Positions 1 through 6,382 of a stretch of 6,975 nt of DNA are shown here, piece after piece. Numbering within the stretch: the first letter of the stretch is position 1; the number at the start of each line of letters is the position of its first letter. The stretch is taken from positions 1 through 6,975 of the forward strand of contig JAJDES010000104.1 in assembly GCA_029259675.1 (NCBI GenBank), given 5' to 3'. Source of the DNA: Planctomycetota bacterium (GTDB lineage Bacteria > Planctomycetota > UBA1135 > GCA-002686595). The notes below the pieces were generated by a model. The model was not told the DNA's origin. It saw only the letters and a program-made list of their open reading frames with translations, and made no database searches. The position numbers and the translations under genes were made by a program.

Positions 1-93
1 CATCTCGATCAGGTCGGCGTATTCGGCGTAAGTCTTCTTTTCCTTCTGATGCTCTGTCAAAAATTCCATGCTGCGATCGCTTTGCAAGTTGCC
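1..93 (-). other. C-terminal tail after ACP3, start of an unseen downstream region
   Basis: Residues 1906-1936, cut by the window edge. It is charged and probably helical, and contains EKKTYAEYADL. No domain can be named from this piece alone. In PKS proteins that end in an alpha-oxoamine synthase (8-amino-7-oxononanoate synthase-like) domain, a short segment with an aromatic-x-E-Y-x-x-L pattern often stands between the ACP and the PLP domain; the YAEYADL here recalls that, but the match is too short to decide. Confidence 0.35.
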
Positions 94-3000
94 GCAAAGA
101 AGCGACACCAATTCGTCAATGGCGATGTCCTCCGTGAACATGCGCTCAGAATCGGTTAGGTCGGGGAAAATACGGCGCAGTGCGCGGTCGAGATCAACGG
201 TCATCAACGAGTCGAATCCCAAGTCGCCGTTGAGGTGATGGTGCAGCGCCAATTCGGAAACGGGGTGGTTCGATATGCGCGCCACCTGCGCCAGGACTCC
301 CTGCTGCACAAGCTCACGCGTAATCGGCCCGGAATTCTGCGCCCCAGCGCCGGGCGCCCCATCGCAGGCACCCTGTGGAGCAGATTGCCCGCGGCGACCG
401 GCGCCCAGTCCCTCGGGTGCACTCGCCAAGGCTCCGGCGCCCAGGGGAGTTGAGCCGGCGATGATCGCTTCCAGCCGCTGCCTGTCGGCGGGATCCAAAC
501 TCCCCGCCAATCGCAGCAGGGTTTCGGTTTGGGCGCGGAAGAGCGCAAGCACCCCCTCTAGGGTGTTTTGGGGCTGCTCGGACGGCGATTGGTCGAAATC
601 GGTCATGGTTGTCGAAGGTGCGCTCGCTCGTTCACCCATCCAATAGGAGCGGCGGCGGAAAACGGCGCTGGGCAAGTGTACGCGCAAGCGCTGGAAGTCG
701 CGGTCGACTCCCTCCCAGTTCAAGGCAACTCCCTGGACAAAAAGACGCCCGAGACTGTCGCTCACAATGCGCCAATCGTCCTGACCGCGACGCAGGCTCG
801 AGTGCCAGCGATCCGAAAGTTTGGGATCGGAGCTGAGCGTTCGCCGCCCCATTTCGGTCAAAGCCGGATGGGGACCGAGCTCCAGGAAGGTGTTGCAGCC
901 CGCCCGAGCCAGGGCCTGCATGTTCTCAGTGAAGCGCACGGGCTCGCGCAGGTGCTGCGTCCAATAGTCCGCGTCGGGCGCCCGCCCGGACTCGAACAGC
1001 TCTCCAGCTAAGTTCGAAGCCAAGGGCCATTTGGGAGCGCGGTATTGGACGCTTTGGGCCACCTTGCGAAACTCGGCCAGGGCCGGATCCATGAGCGGCG
1101 AGTGGAATGCGTGGGACACGGTCAGTCCGACTGCCCGCACGCCCTCTGCTTGCAAGCGCTTGGTCAGGGCTTCAACAGCGGACTTTTCGCCCGAGACAAC
1201 CGTGTTGCGCGGACCGTTGTAGGCGGCGATGACCAAATCGGATCCCACCAGTGCCGCCTCCACGGTTTCGGGGTCCGACATGATCGCAGCCATGGCTCCG
1301 CCCGCGGGCAAGCTCTGCATCAACCTGCCGCGTTCCGCCACCAAGCGCAGGGCGTCCTCGAGCTCAAAAACACCCGCAGCGCAGGCGGCCGTGTATTCGC
1401 CGATGCTGTGACCGGCCAGGGCCACCGGTTGCACGCCGAAGCTGGTCCACATCTCGTAGAGGGCCCACTCAAGCGCAAACAGTGCGGGTTGCGTGTAAGC
1501 CGTTTGATCCAACAGTTCGCTGGAAGCCGGATCGAACATCACTTCGAGCAGCGGCACTTCCAACATCGGGCGCAGGATTTCGTCGCAGCGCACAAGCGCT
1601 CGGCGGTATACGGGTTGGCTGTCGAAGAGGGCGCGACCCATGCCTGCGTATTGGGCGCCCTGCCCGGTGAACAAGAACGCCACGCGCGCGCGCGCACGCG
1701 AATCCACACGACCGCGCGAGGTGCCCAGCACATCGCGACCCGCCGCCAGGGATGCGGCGTTGCCCTCGCTGGCTAAAGCCTCCAGTTGGGCGCGCAGATC
1801 CGCAATCGACTCGGCCGACGTTGCGAAACGCTCGCGAGCATGGGCTCGGCCCGTGTTCAAGGTGTAGGCCACGTCGCCCAAATCCAACTCGGGGTGTTCG
1901 CCGAGGTAGTCATCCAAGCGCGTAGCCGCCGCGCGCAGGCGATCTTCGTCGGGCGCCGAAAGGCACACGGCATGGCGCGGACGATCGACGCCATTGCGAG
2001 CCGTGGCTACGGACGGAGCTTCTTCGAGCAAGACATGGGCATTCGTGCCGCCGAAGCCGAAGGAACTCACGCCGGCGATGCGGGCTCTATCCGCGCGCGG
2101 CCACGGACGCGCTTTGGAAGCAAACTCGAGCGCACTGCGCTCCATGTCAATGTGCGGATTGACTTGCCCCAGGTGCAGTTGCTGCGGAATCAGCCCGCGC
2201 TCGAAGCTCAGCGCCATCTTGATGATGCTGGCCACGCCGGCCGCGGCTTCCAAGTGACCGATGTTGGTTTTGACCGAACCGACGAGCAAGGGCGCACCCT
2301 TGCCGTGGGCTTCACCGTAAACCGCTTGCAAGGCTTCCGCTTCAATCGGATCGCCGAGCTTCGTCCCGGTTCCGTGCGCTTCCACGTAATCGACTGCACC
2401 TGGGTCCACGCGCGCATCCTTGAGAGCCGCGCGAATCACGGCCTGCTGGGAGAGCCCGTTGGGGGCCGTAATCCCATTCGAATGGCCGTCTTGGTTGAGC
2501 GCCGAACCGCGCACGACACACAGAATGCGATCGTTGTCGCGCTGCGCATCGGCCAAACGCTTGAGCACGACAAAGCCGCATCCTTCGCCGCGCACATATC
2601 CGTCGGCGCGCGAGTCGAAGGCCTTGCAGCGCCCGTCGGCCGCCATCATTTCCGCGTGGGAAAAAGCGATGGTCCACTCCGGCGACAGAATCAAGTTGAC
2701 CCCGCCCGCTAAAGCCACCGAACACTCCCCCGCCAGCAGGCTCTTGCGCGCCAGGTGCAGGCTTACCAATGAAGATGAGCAAGCCGTGTCGACGGTCATG
2801 CTGGGGCCGCGCAAATCCAGTGCGTAGGAGATGCGGTTGGCGGCGATGCTGTAGGCGTTGCCCGTGCCGGCATAGGCGTCAATCGCCGCCGGATTCGAGA
2901 GCTGCATGCGCACGTAATCGGCGGAACCGACACCGACGAAGACACCGACATCCTTGCCGCGCAACACGTCGGCCGATTGCCCCGCATGTTCCAGGGCTTC

Positions 3001-5808
3001 CCACGCCGTTTCCAGCAGGATGCGCTGCTGCGGATCCATGCGGGCGGCTTCGCGCGCGCTGATACCGAAGAAAGTCGCATCGAATTGATCGACCTGATCC
3101 AAGAAACCGCCGAAGCGCGTACTCAGCTTGCCGGGCGTTCCGCTGTGTTCGTCGTACCAGCTGTCAATATCAAAGCGTTGCGCCGGAACTTCGGTAATCG
3201 CGTCCACTCCGCCCCGCAACAAATCCCAATAGGCATCGGGACCATTGGCACCGGGGAATCGGCAACCGACACCTACGATTGCAATCAAGTTCTCCGCCGT
3301 GGAGCTTTCAGCACCGGAGAACACAACGGGCTCGCCGGACGATTGGGGCTGCGCGGATTCCCCCCCTGCGCCGGGTTGTAGCTCTAACGTGACCAAATGG
3401 GCGGCCAGGGTTTCGACGGTCGGATAGTCCCACGTGAGCGTGGCGGATAGCTCGACTCCCAGGTGCTCTTCCAACTCTTCGACTAAATCGACAGCTTTGA
3501 GACTGTCCAAACCGAATTGTGCAAAGGGCCGCTCAACGTCGATATCGGCCGCCGAAATCCCCAGGTTTTTGGCCAAAGTCGCGCACAGCCAATCCTCTAA
3601 GTTGGCTTCCGTCGCCTGCGCCGCAACTGCGTTCCGGCCCCCGGACTGCGGTGCCGCTGAACGCTTGTCCGCGGCAACGGATGCCGAGTCCGGCGCTGTG
3701 GAGTCCGATGAGGCGACCTGCGCTTGCAAGGACTTGTGTTCGAGGACCAGCGCCAACTCGCAAACCAAATCGTCCAACGTGGGGCGGCCCATGAACGCCC
3801 TTGGTTCCAGCCCGAATTCAAACAGCCTGCGCAAGTGATCATTCACTTGTGCGGCGACCGCAAAGCAAAGACCCCGATCGAAGAGTTCTTCGGCCGGCTC
3901 AAAGACGCCGGGCTCCAATTCAAGGCTCGCACCCAAAGCCCAGCGCAGGTGCCCCTCCGCCAACGACTTCCAAGCTTCGTCCGCCACCGGTCGCTCGGTG
4001 TTGCCGGCTTGTTGCGCGGGCCGATCCCCAGGCGCCGCCCAGGAGGGAATCTCGATGCGCAACGGATTGAACGCAAGCGCTTCGAATTGGGCCTTGGCCA
4101 CTTTGCGCTGTACCTTGCCGCTCGACGTCTTGGGCACTTCGCGCGGGCCCACGAGCAAGAGAGCGAAGACATCCAGCTCCATGCTCTCGCCCAAGCGTGC
4201 GCGAATGGCCTGCAGCACTTGACTCAAATCGCCGGCGCGTTTGGGTTCAATCTCCTGCACCAGAACGAGTCGCTCTTCGCCGTCCACATCAACCGAGAAA
4301 GCCGCGCCGCAACCGGGGCGTACGGCCGCATCGGCAGCTTCCGCCTCCGCTTCGACATCCTGCGGATAAACGTTGCGACCGCGCAGAATGAGCAGGTCCT
4401 TGCGCCGTCCCGTTACGAAAAGTTCGCCGTCTTGCTCGCAAAAACCGAGGTCGCCGGTTCGCATCCAAGGACCTTCGGGCAAGCCAGTCGGAACTTCCGC
4501 GAGCTTGGCTTCGAAAGTCTCGCGCGTGGCCTCCGGAAGCTTCCAATAGCCCTTCGCAATGCAGGGTCCGTGAACCCAGATCTCCCCCACCTGGCCTGCG
4601 GGGGTCTTGCGCAGGCTCTCGGGATCGACGATCAGGATCTTGGTTTCGAGCTCAACACTTCCGTTGCCGACGATCGGCCTGGCCCGCGCCCGCGTGGACG
4701 CTTGCTCGGGATCCAAAGCGACCACTTTGTTCTGTTCCAGGGCCTTGGCATCCACCCAGGCGATGCGCGGCTCGTCGCCCCGACGACTCGCGGTGACCTT
4801 GACCGTGGCCTCCGCCAAACCGAAGCCGGGGCAAAAGACCTCCCAGCGGAAACCTGCCGGCGCAAAGGCCTCGCAAAAGCGCCGCATGGTTTCAAAGCGC
4901 ACCGGCTCCGCCGAACTCAAGGTCACATCCCAACAGCTTAGGTCCAACTTCGCCCGCTGCTCCGGACTGATTTTGCGCACGCACAACTCGTAGGCGAAGT
5001 TGGGCGCGGCACTGTGCGTGGCGCGGTAATCGTGAATGGCCTGCAACCAACGCAGCGGCTTTTGCACAAAGGCCAGGGGCGACATCAAGATGCACGCAAA
5101 GCCGCGCACGACCGGCAGCACAATGCCGCAAATCAAGCCCATGTCGTGGAAGATCGGCAACCACGAAACCATCACGCTGTCCTTGTCGTAACGCCAGCCC
5201 GCATCGATATCCGCGGCCGTGTACAAAAGGTTGCCGTGACTAATCACCACACCTTTGGGGCGCGATGTTGAACCCGATGTGTATTGCAGGAAGGCCAAAT
5301 CATCCGGTTTTACATGCGGATCGACCCAATCCTGCGCGCGCTCGTCTGCGATCGTGTCCGATGCCAGGACCTCCACGCTCGCCAGCGCCTTGGCTTTACC
5401 GGCCAAACTCCGCACCGCCTCCAATTGCTCGGCTGTGGTCAAGACCAGGGACGGCTCCGCGTCGTCGGCTACGGCCGACAAGCGTTGCAATGCGCGTTCC
5501 AATTGGGAGGGCTCCGAAGCCGGCGCCGGAACGGCAATGGCTCCCGCGTACATGCAGCCGCAAAAGGCGGTTACGAAATCGAGCCCGGTGGGATAGAGCA
5601 GCAGGATGCGCTGCCCGGACATGGACCTCGCTTGCAACTCCGCGCCGATCGCCCGCGCGCGACGGTCCAAGTCGCGGAAACTGAGTTCCCCGGCAACGCG
5701 CGTGCCCTCCTCCAAATAAACGTACGCGCGCCGATCCTCCTCGGTCTCCACCCGAGCCCGAAGCAATTCAACCAATGTGGTCGCCGACTGCATCCGATTG
5801 GCTTTCAT
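1..5808 (-). CDS. Hybrid fatty acyl-AMP ligase / type I polyketide synthase (FAAL-ACP-ACP-KS-AT-ACP), C-terminus outside window
   Basis: A single open frame of 1936 codons without a stop; the 3' end lies beyond position 1. Predicted role: activate a fatty acid as acyl-adenylate, load it on a carrier protein, and extend it once with malonyl-CoA in the cytoplasm. Domain order by residue: FAAL about 8-585, degenerate ACP1 610-685, ACP2 732-805, KS 838-1265, AT 1372-1690 with post-AT linker to about 1725, Gly/Ala/Pro-rich linker 1784-1825, ACP3 1826-1905, tail 1906-1936. The start is the ATG at 5808-5806, preceded by GGGAGGG; a second in-frame ATG at codon 6 is possible but less well placed. The frame stays open upstream but I saw no ATG, GTG or TTG in about 150 bases. 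There is no reductive or release domain in the visible part. Domain content is certain; the product is inferred. The first domain and its order recall FAAL-loaded modules such as olefin synthases, but the KR, sulfotransferase and thioesterase of those enzymes are not seen here. Confidence 0.96.
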   Translation of the reverse strand, partial: MKANRMQSATTLVELLRARVETEEDRRAYVYLEEGTRVAGELSFRDLDRRARAIGAELQARSMSGQRILLLYPTGLDFVTAFCGCMYAGAIAVPAPASEPSQLERALQRLSAVADDAEPSLVLTTAEQLEAVRSLAGKAKALASVEVLASDTIADERAQDWVDPHVKPDDLAFLQYTSGSTSRPKGVVISHGNLLYTAADIDAGWRYDKDSVMVSWLPIFHDMGLICGIVLPVVRGFACILMSPLAFVQKPLRWLQAIHDYRATHSAAPNFAYELCVRKISPEQRAKLDLSCWDVTLSSAEPVRFETMRRFCEAFAPAGFRWEVFCPGFGLAEATVKVTASRRGDEPRIAWVDAKALEQNKVVALDPEQASTRARARPIVGNGSVELETKILIVDPESLRKTPAGQVGEIWVHGPCIAKGYWKLPEATRETFEAKLAEVPTGLPEGPWMRTGDLGFCEQDGELFVTGRRKDLLILRGRNVYPQDVEAEAEAADAAVRPGCGAAFSVDVDGEERLVLVQEIEPKRAGDLSQVLQAIRARLGESMELDVFALLLVGPREVPKTSSGKVQRKVAKAQFEALAFNPLRIEIPSWAAPGDRPAQQAGNTERPVADEAWKSLAEGHLRWALGASLELEPGVFEPAEELFDRGLCFAVAAQVNDHLRRLFEFGLEPRAFMGRPTLDDLVCELALVLEHKSLQAQVASSDSTAPDSASVAADKRSAAPQSGGRNAVAAQATEANLEDWLCATLAKNLGISAADIDVERPFAQFGLDSLKAVDLVEELEEHLGVELSATLTWDYPTVETLAAHLVTLELQPGAGGESAQPQSSGEPVVFSGAESSTAENLIAIVGVGCRFPGANGPDAYWDLLRGGVDAITEVPAQRFDIDSWYDEHSGTPGKLSTRFGGFLDQVDQFDATFFGISAREAARMDPQQRILLETAWEALEHAGQSADVLRGKDVGVFVGVGSADYVRMQLSNPAAIDAYAGTGNAYSIAANRISYALDLRGPSMTVDTACSSSLVSLHLARKSLLAGECSVALAGGVNLILSPEWTIAFSHAEMMAADGRCKAFDSRADGYVRGEGCGFVVLKRLADAQRDNDRILCVVRGSALNQDGHSNGITAPNGLSQQAVIRAALKDARVDPGAVDYVEAHGTGTKLGDPIEAEALQAVYGEAHGKGAPLLVGSVKTNIGHLEAAAGVASIIKMALSFERGLIPQQLHLGQVNPHIDMERSALEFASKARPWPRADRARIAGVSSFGFGGTNAHVLLEEAPSVATARNGVDRPRHAVCLSAPDEDRLRAAATRLDDYLGEHPELDLGDVAYTLNTGRAHARERFATSAESIADLRAQLEALASEGNAASLAAGRDVLGTSRGRVDSRARARVAFLFTGQGAQYAGMGRALFDSQPVYRRALVRCDEILRPMLEVPLLEVMFDPASSELLDQTAYTQPALFALEWALYEMWTSFGVQPVALAGHSIGEYTAACAAGVFELEDALRLVAERGRLMQSLPAGGAMAAIMSDPETVEAALVGSDLVIAAYNGPRNTVVSGEKSAVEALTKRLQAEGVRAVGLTVSHAFHSPLMDPALAEFRKVAQSVQYRAPKWPLASNLAGELFESGRAPDADYWTQHLREPVRFTENMQALARAGCNTFLELGPHPALTEMGRRTLSSDPKLSDRWHSSLRRGQDDWRIVSDSLGRLFVQGVALNWEGVDRDFQRLRVHLPSAVFRRRSYWMGERASAPSTTMTDFDQSPSEQPQNTLEGVLALFRAQTETLLRLAGSLDPADRQRLEAIIAGSTPLGAGALASAPEGLGAGRRGQSAPQGACDGAPGAGAQNSGPITRELVQQGVLAQVARISNHPVSELALHHHLNGDLGFDSLMTVDLDRALRRIFPDLTDSERMFTEDIAIDELVSLLCGNLQSDRSMEFLTEHQKEKKTYAEYADLIEM
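94..333 (-). other. Domain: acyl carrier protein (ACP3), extender carrier
   Basis: Residues about 1826-1905. GDLGFDSLMTVDL contains Ser1867, the expected phosphopantetheine site. It diverges from ACP2 (LGFDSLM instead of FGLDSLK; a three-His stretch precedes it), so it is not a recent copy. It follows a 40-residue Gly/Ala/Pro-rich linker (1784-1825) and a predicted helical segment (about 1742-1780) after the AT. As the last carrier in the visible module it should hold malonate and then the beta-ketoacyl product. Confidence 0.92.
739..1695 (-). other. Domain: malonyl-CoA-type acyltransferase (AT)
   Basis: Residues about 1372-1690, with a post-AT linker ending near RRRSYWMGE (about 1725). Motifs: FTGQGAQ around Gly1382, the nucleophile Ser1468 in GHSIGEY, the carboxylate-binding Arg1493 in AERGRLMQ, and HAFHS at 1566-1570, whose His1569 is the catalytic partner. 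In the AT family HAFH goes with malonyl-CoA, while YASH goes with methylmalonyl-CoA, so malonyl is predicted. It is a cis-AT that should load ACP3. The predicted specificity is from the motif only. Confidence 0.95.
2014..3297 (-). other. Domain: beta-ketoacyl synthase (KS)
   Basis: Residues about 838-1265. It begins with IAIVGVGCRFPG and ends with FGFGGTNAHVLLEE, both typical KS boundaries. The catalytic triad is complete: Cys1010 in DTACSSSL, His1145 in EAHGTGT and His1185 in KTNIGHLE, with spacings normal for type I KS domains. It should take the acyl chain from ACP2 and condense it with malonyl-ACP3 by decarboxylative Claisen condensation. The active-site Cys shows this is an extending KS and not a KSQ loading decarboxylase. 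Confidence 0.97.
3394..3615 (-). other. Domain: acyl carrier protein (ACP2), acceptor for the FAAL
   Basis: Residues about 732-805. The canonical motif FGLDSLKAVDL contains Ser769, the expected phosphopantetheine attachment site, and WDYPTVETLA marks the last helix. It is separated from ACP1 by a Ser/Ala-rich linker of about 50 residues and from the KS by a Gly/Ser/Pro/Gln-rich linker of about 35 residues. Because ACP1 lacks its serine, ACP2 is the only plausible carrier for the starter acyl group before transfer to the KS. That assignment is inference from domain order. Confidence 0.92.
3754..3981 (-). other. Domain: degenerate acyl carrier protein (ACP1) lacking the phosphopantetheine serine
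   Basis: Residues about 610-685, directly after the FAAL. From Gly646 to the PTLDDL motif it aligns without gaps over 36 positions with the corresponding part of ACP2 (GLDSL to PTVETL). The segment GLCFAVAAQ stands where ACP2 has GLDSLKAVD, so Phe649 takes the place of the serine that carries 4'-phosphopantetheine. The fold-defining hydrophobic pattern and the proline of helix 4 are kept. It therefore cannot carry an acyl group in the normal way. It could be a decayed duplicate or a structural or docking element for the FAAL. The identification as ACP-like rests on my hand alignment. Confidence 0.75.
4054..5787 (-). other. Domain: fatty acyl-AMP ligase (FAAL) loading domain
   Basis: Residues about 8-585 of the giant protein. 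It should adenylate a free fatty acid with ATP and hand the acyl group to a carrier protein rather than to CoA. Visible motifs: the P-loop TSGSTSRPKG (177-186), the FAAL-typical WLPIFHDMG with His221-Asp222, LSSAEPV (297-303), GFGLAEATV (328-336), the hinge region with RGRNVYPQD (476-484) and the A10 motif KTSSGKVQRK (560-569), whose Lys565 is the expected catalytic lysine. The stretch between GLAEATV and RPIVGNG, about residues 337-385, fits the FAAL-specific insertion that blocks CoA use; this and the RGRNVYPQD hinge argue for FAAL over acyl-CoA ligase. Chain-length preference cannot be read from the sequence. Confidence 0.93.
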
Positions 5809-5813
5809 CGCGG

Positions 5814-5820
5814 CCCTCCC
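5814..5820 (-). promoter_or_regulatory. Shine-Dalgarno sequence of the FAAL-PKS gene
   Basis: On the minus strand GGGAGGG is followed by five bases (CCGCG) and the ATG at 5808. It is close to the anti-Shine-Dalgarno complement and at a good distance. It decides the start in a frame that stays open further upstream. Confidence 0.8.
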
Positions 5821-6192
5821 ACGGCATGCAAGCGCGGCAAATCGATCGCCTCCGCAGCGGCGGAGCCGGGATGGAAAAATCGACCCGAAACGGGCGGTGA
5901 CTGTTGCTGCAAGGGGGACACGGTGGCTGGGCCGGAAAGGGGGCGCTCCTGTGGAACGAATCGGCCTTAGGGAGGGGCGGAACCATACCCAAACCCCAAT
6001 TCCCAGGCCCAAAGATTGTGCTGTGCGCGGGCAGCACTTCAAAACGGAGCCGGACCGATCGCGCGGAGCTTCGGCGCCGGAAAGGGCGAGGCCCATCAAA
6101 ATCGCCGCTGAAAGCCCCGAAAGCCACTTCTTGGGCGCTGCGGACAACCGGCGAGCGGAGCCCCGTGCGCCTCGACCGGCTCGAGGGGAATG

Positions 6193-6226
6193 CGAGCGGG
6201 CGGCACCCTTTGGCGCCGCCCGCTCG
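6193..6226. repeat. GC-rich inverted repeat, 12-bp perfect arms
   Basis: The arms 6193-6204 (CGAGCGGGCGGC) and 6215-6226 (GCCGCCCGCTCG) are perfect reverse complements. The stem can continue past one mismatch with two more pairs, closing on a CTTT loop. No T tract follows on either strand, so it is not a classic intrinsic terminator. It could be a 3'-end-stabilising hairpin of the glnA transcript, a leader structure of the FAAL-PKS mRNA, or an operator. Confidence 0.7.
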
Positions 6227-6317
6227 GTCGAAAAGTCTGATCTTTGGTCGGGCGAAGGCGTTTCATTCCGGGGCTGCCGGAAAGACCCCACTTGTTGCTG
6301 CCGAATACTTCGGCCTC

Positions 6318-6356
6318 AAAAAACGGCTGCCGCAAAACGCTCGAGCGAATGCACCG
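6318..6356 (-). terminator. Candidate rho-independent terminator of glnA
   Basis: It lies 27 bases after the glnA stop codon. On the minus strand CGGTGC (6356-6351) can pair with GCAGCCG (6330-6324), with one bulged base, and the arm is followed directly by six T (6323-6318). The loop between the arms contains the palindrome CGCTCGAGCG, which can extend the structure. Position and T tract suit a terminator, but the outer stem is short and imperfect, so the call is tentative. Confidence 0.4.
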
Positions 6357-6382
6357 CTCGCCCCACCCCTGTCACTTCAAAC

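Larger units (their letters stand above)
5809..6382. other. 574-bp region between glnA and the FAAL-PKS gene, no convincing gene
   Basis: I find no protein-coding or RNA gene here. The open frames that cross it on both strands show no family motif and depend on the scarcity of stop codons in GC-rich DNA. It should contain the promoter of the FAAL-PKS gene, but I could not identify a clear -35/-10 or sigma-54 pair. Contents I can support: a candidate glnA terminator (6318-6356), a perfect 12-bp inverted repeat (6193-6226), a smaller 6-bp inverted repeat with an 8-base loop (6018-6037), and three copies of a short motif at 5931, 6076 and 6276. Confidence 0.7.

Noticed and set aside
4289..4546. 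Short minus-strand open frames inside the PKS gene (also 2342-2782, 4652-4876, 4892-5164 and others)
   Set aside because: All are in the two other minus-strand frames; the family motifs lie only in the frame of the long gene.
3724..4941. 405-codon plus-strand open frame, and similar plus-strand frames at 1786-2712, 1045-1776, 568-1011 and 5284-5970
   Set aside because: All start at positions in exact codon register with the minus-strand PKS gene. In this register an antisense stop needs TTA, CTA or TCA codons in the PKS, which are rare in this GC-rich gene. The translations show no family motif and are rich in Arg, His and Ala.
5809..5970. Upstream extension of the PKS frame, which stays open before the ATG
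   Set aside because: No ATG, GTG or TTG was found in this stretch and its translation has no FAAL similarity; the ATG at 5808 has a strong ribosome binding site and leads directly into the FAAL N-terminus.
6018..6037. 6-bp inverted repeat GTGCTG/CAGCAC with an 8-base loop
   Set aside because: Short, no T tract, and likely to occur by chance; not listed as a separate feature.
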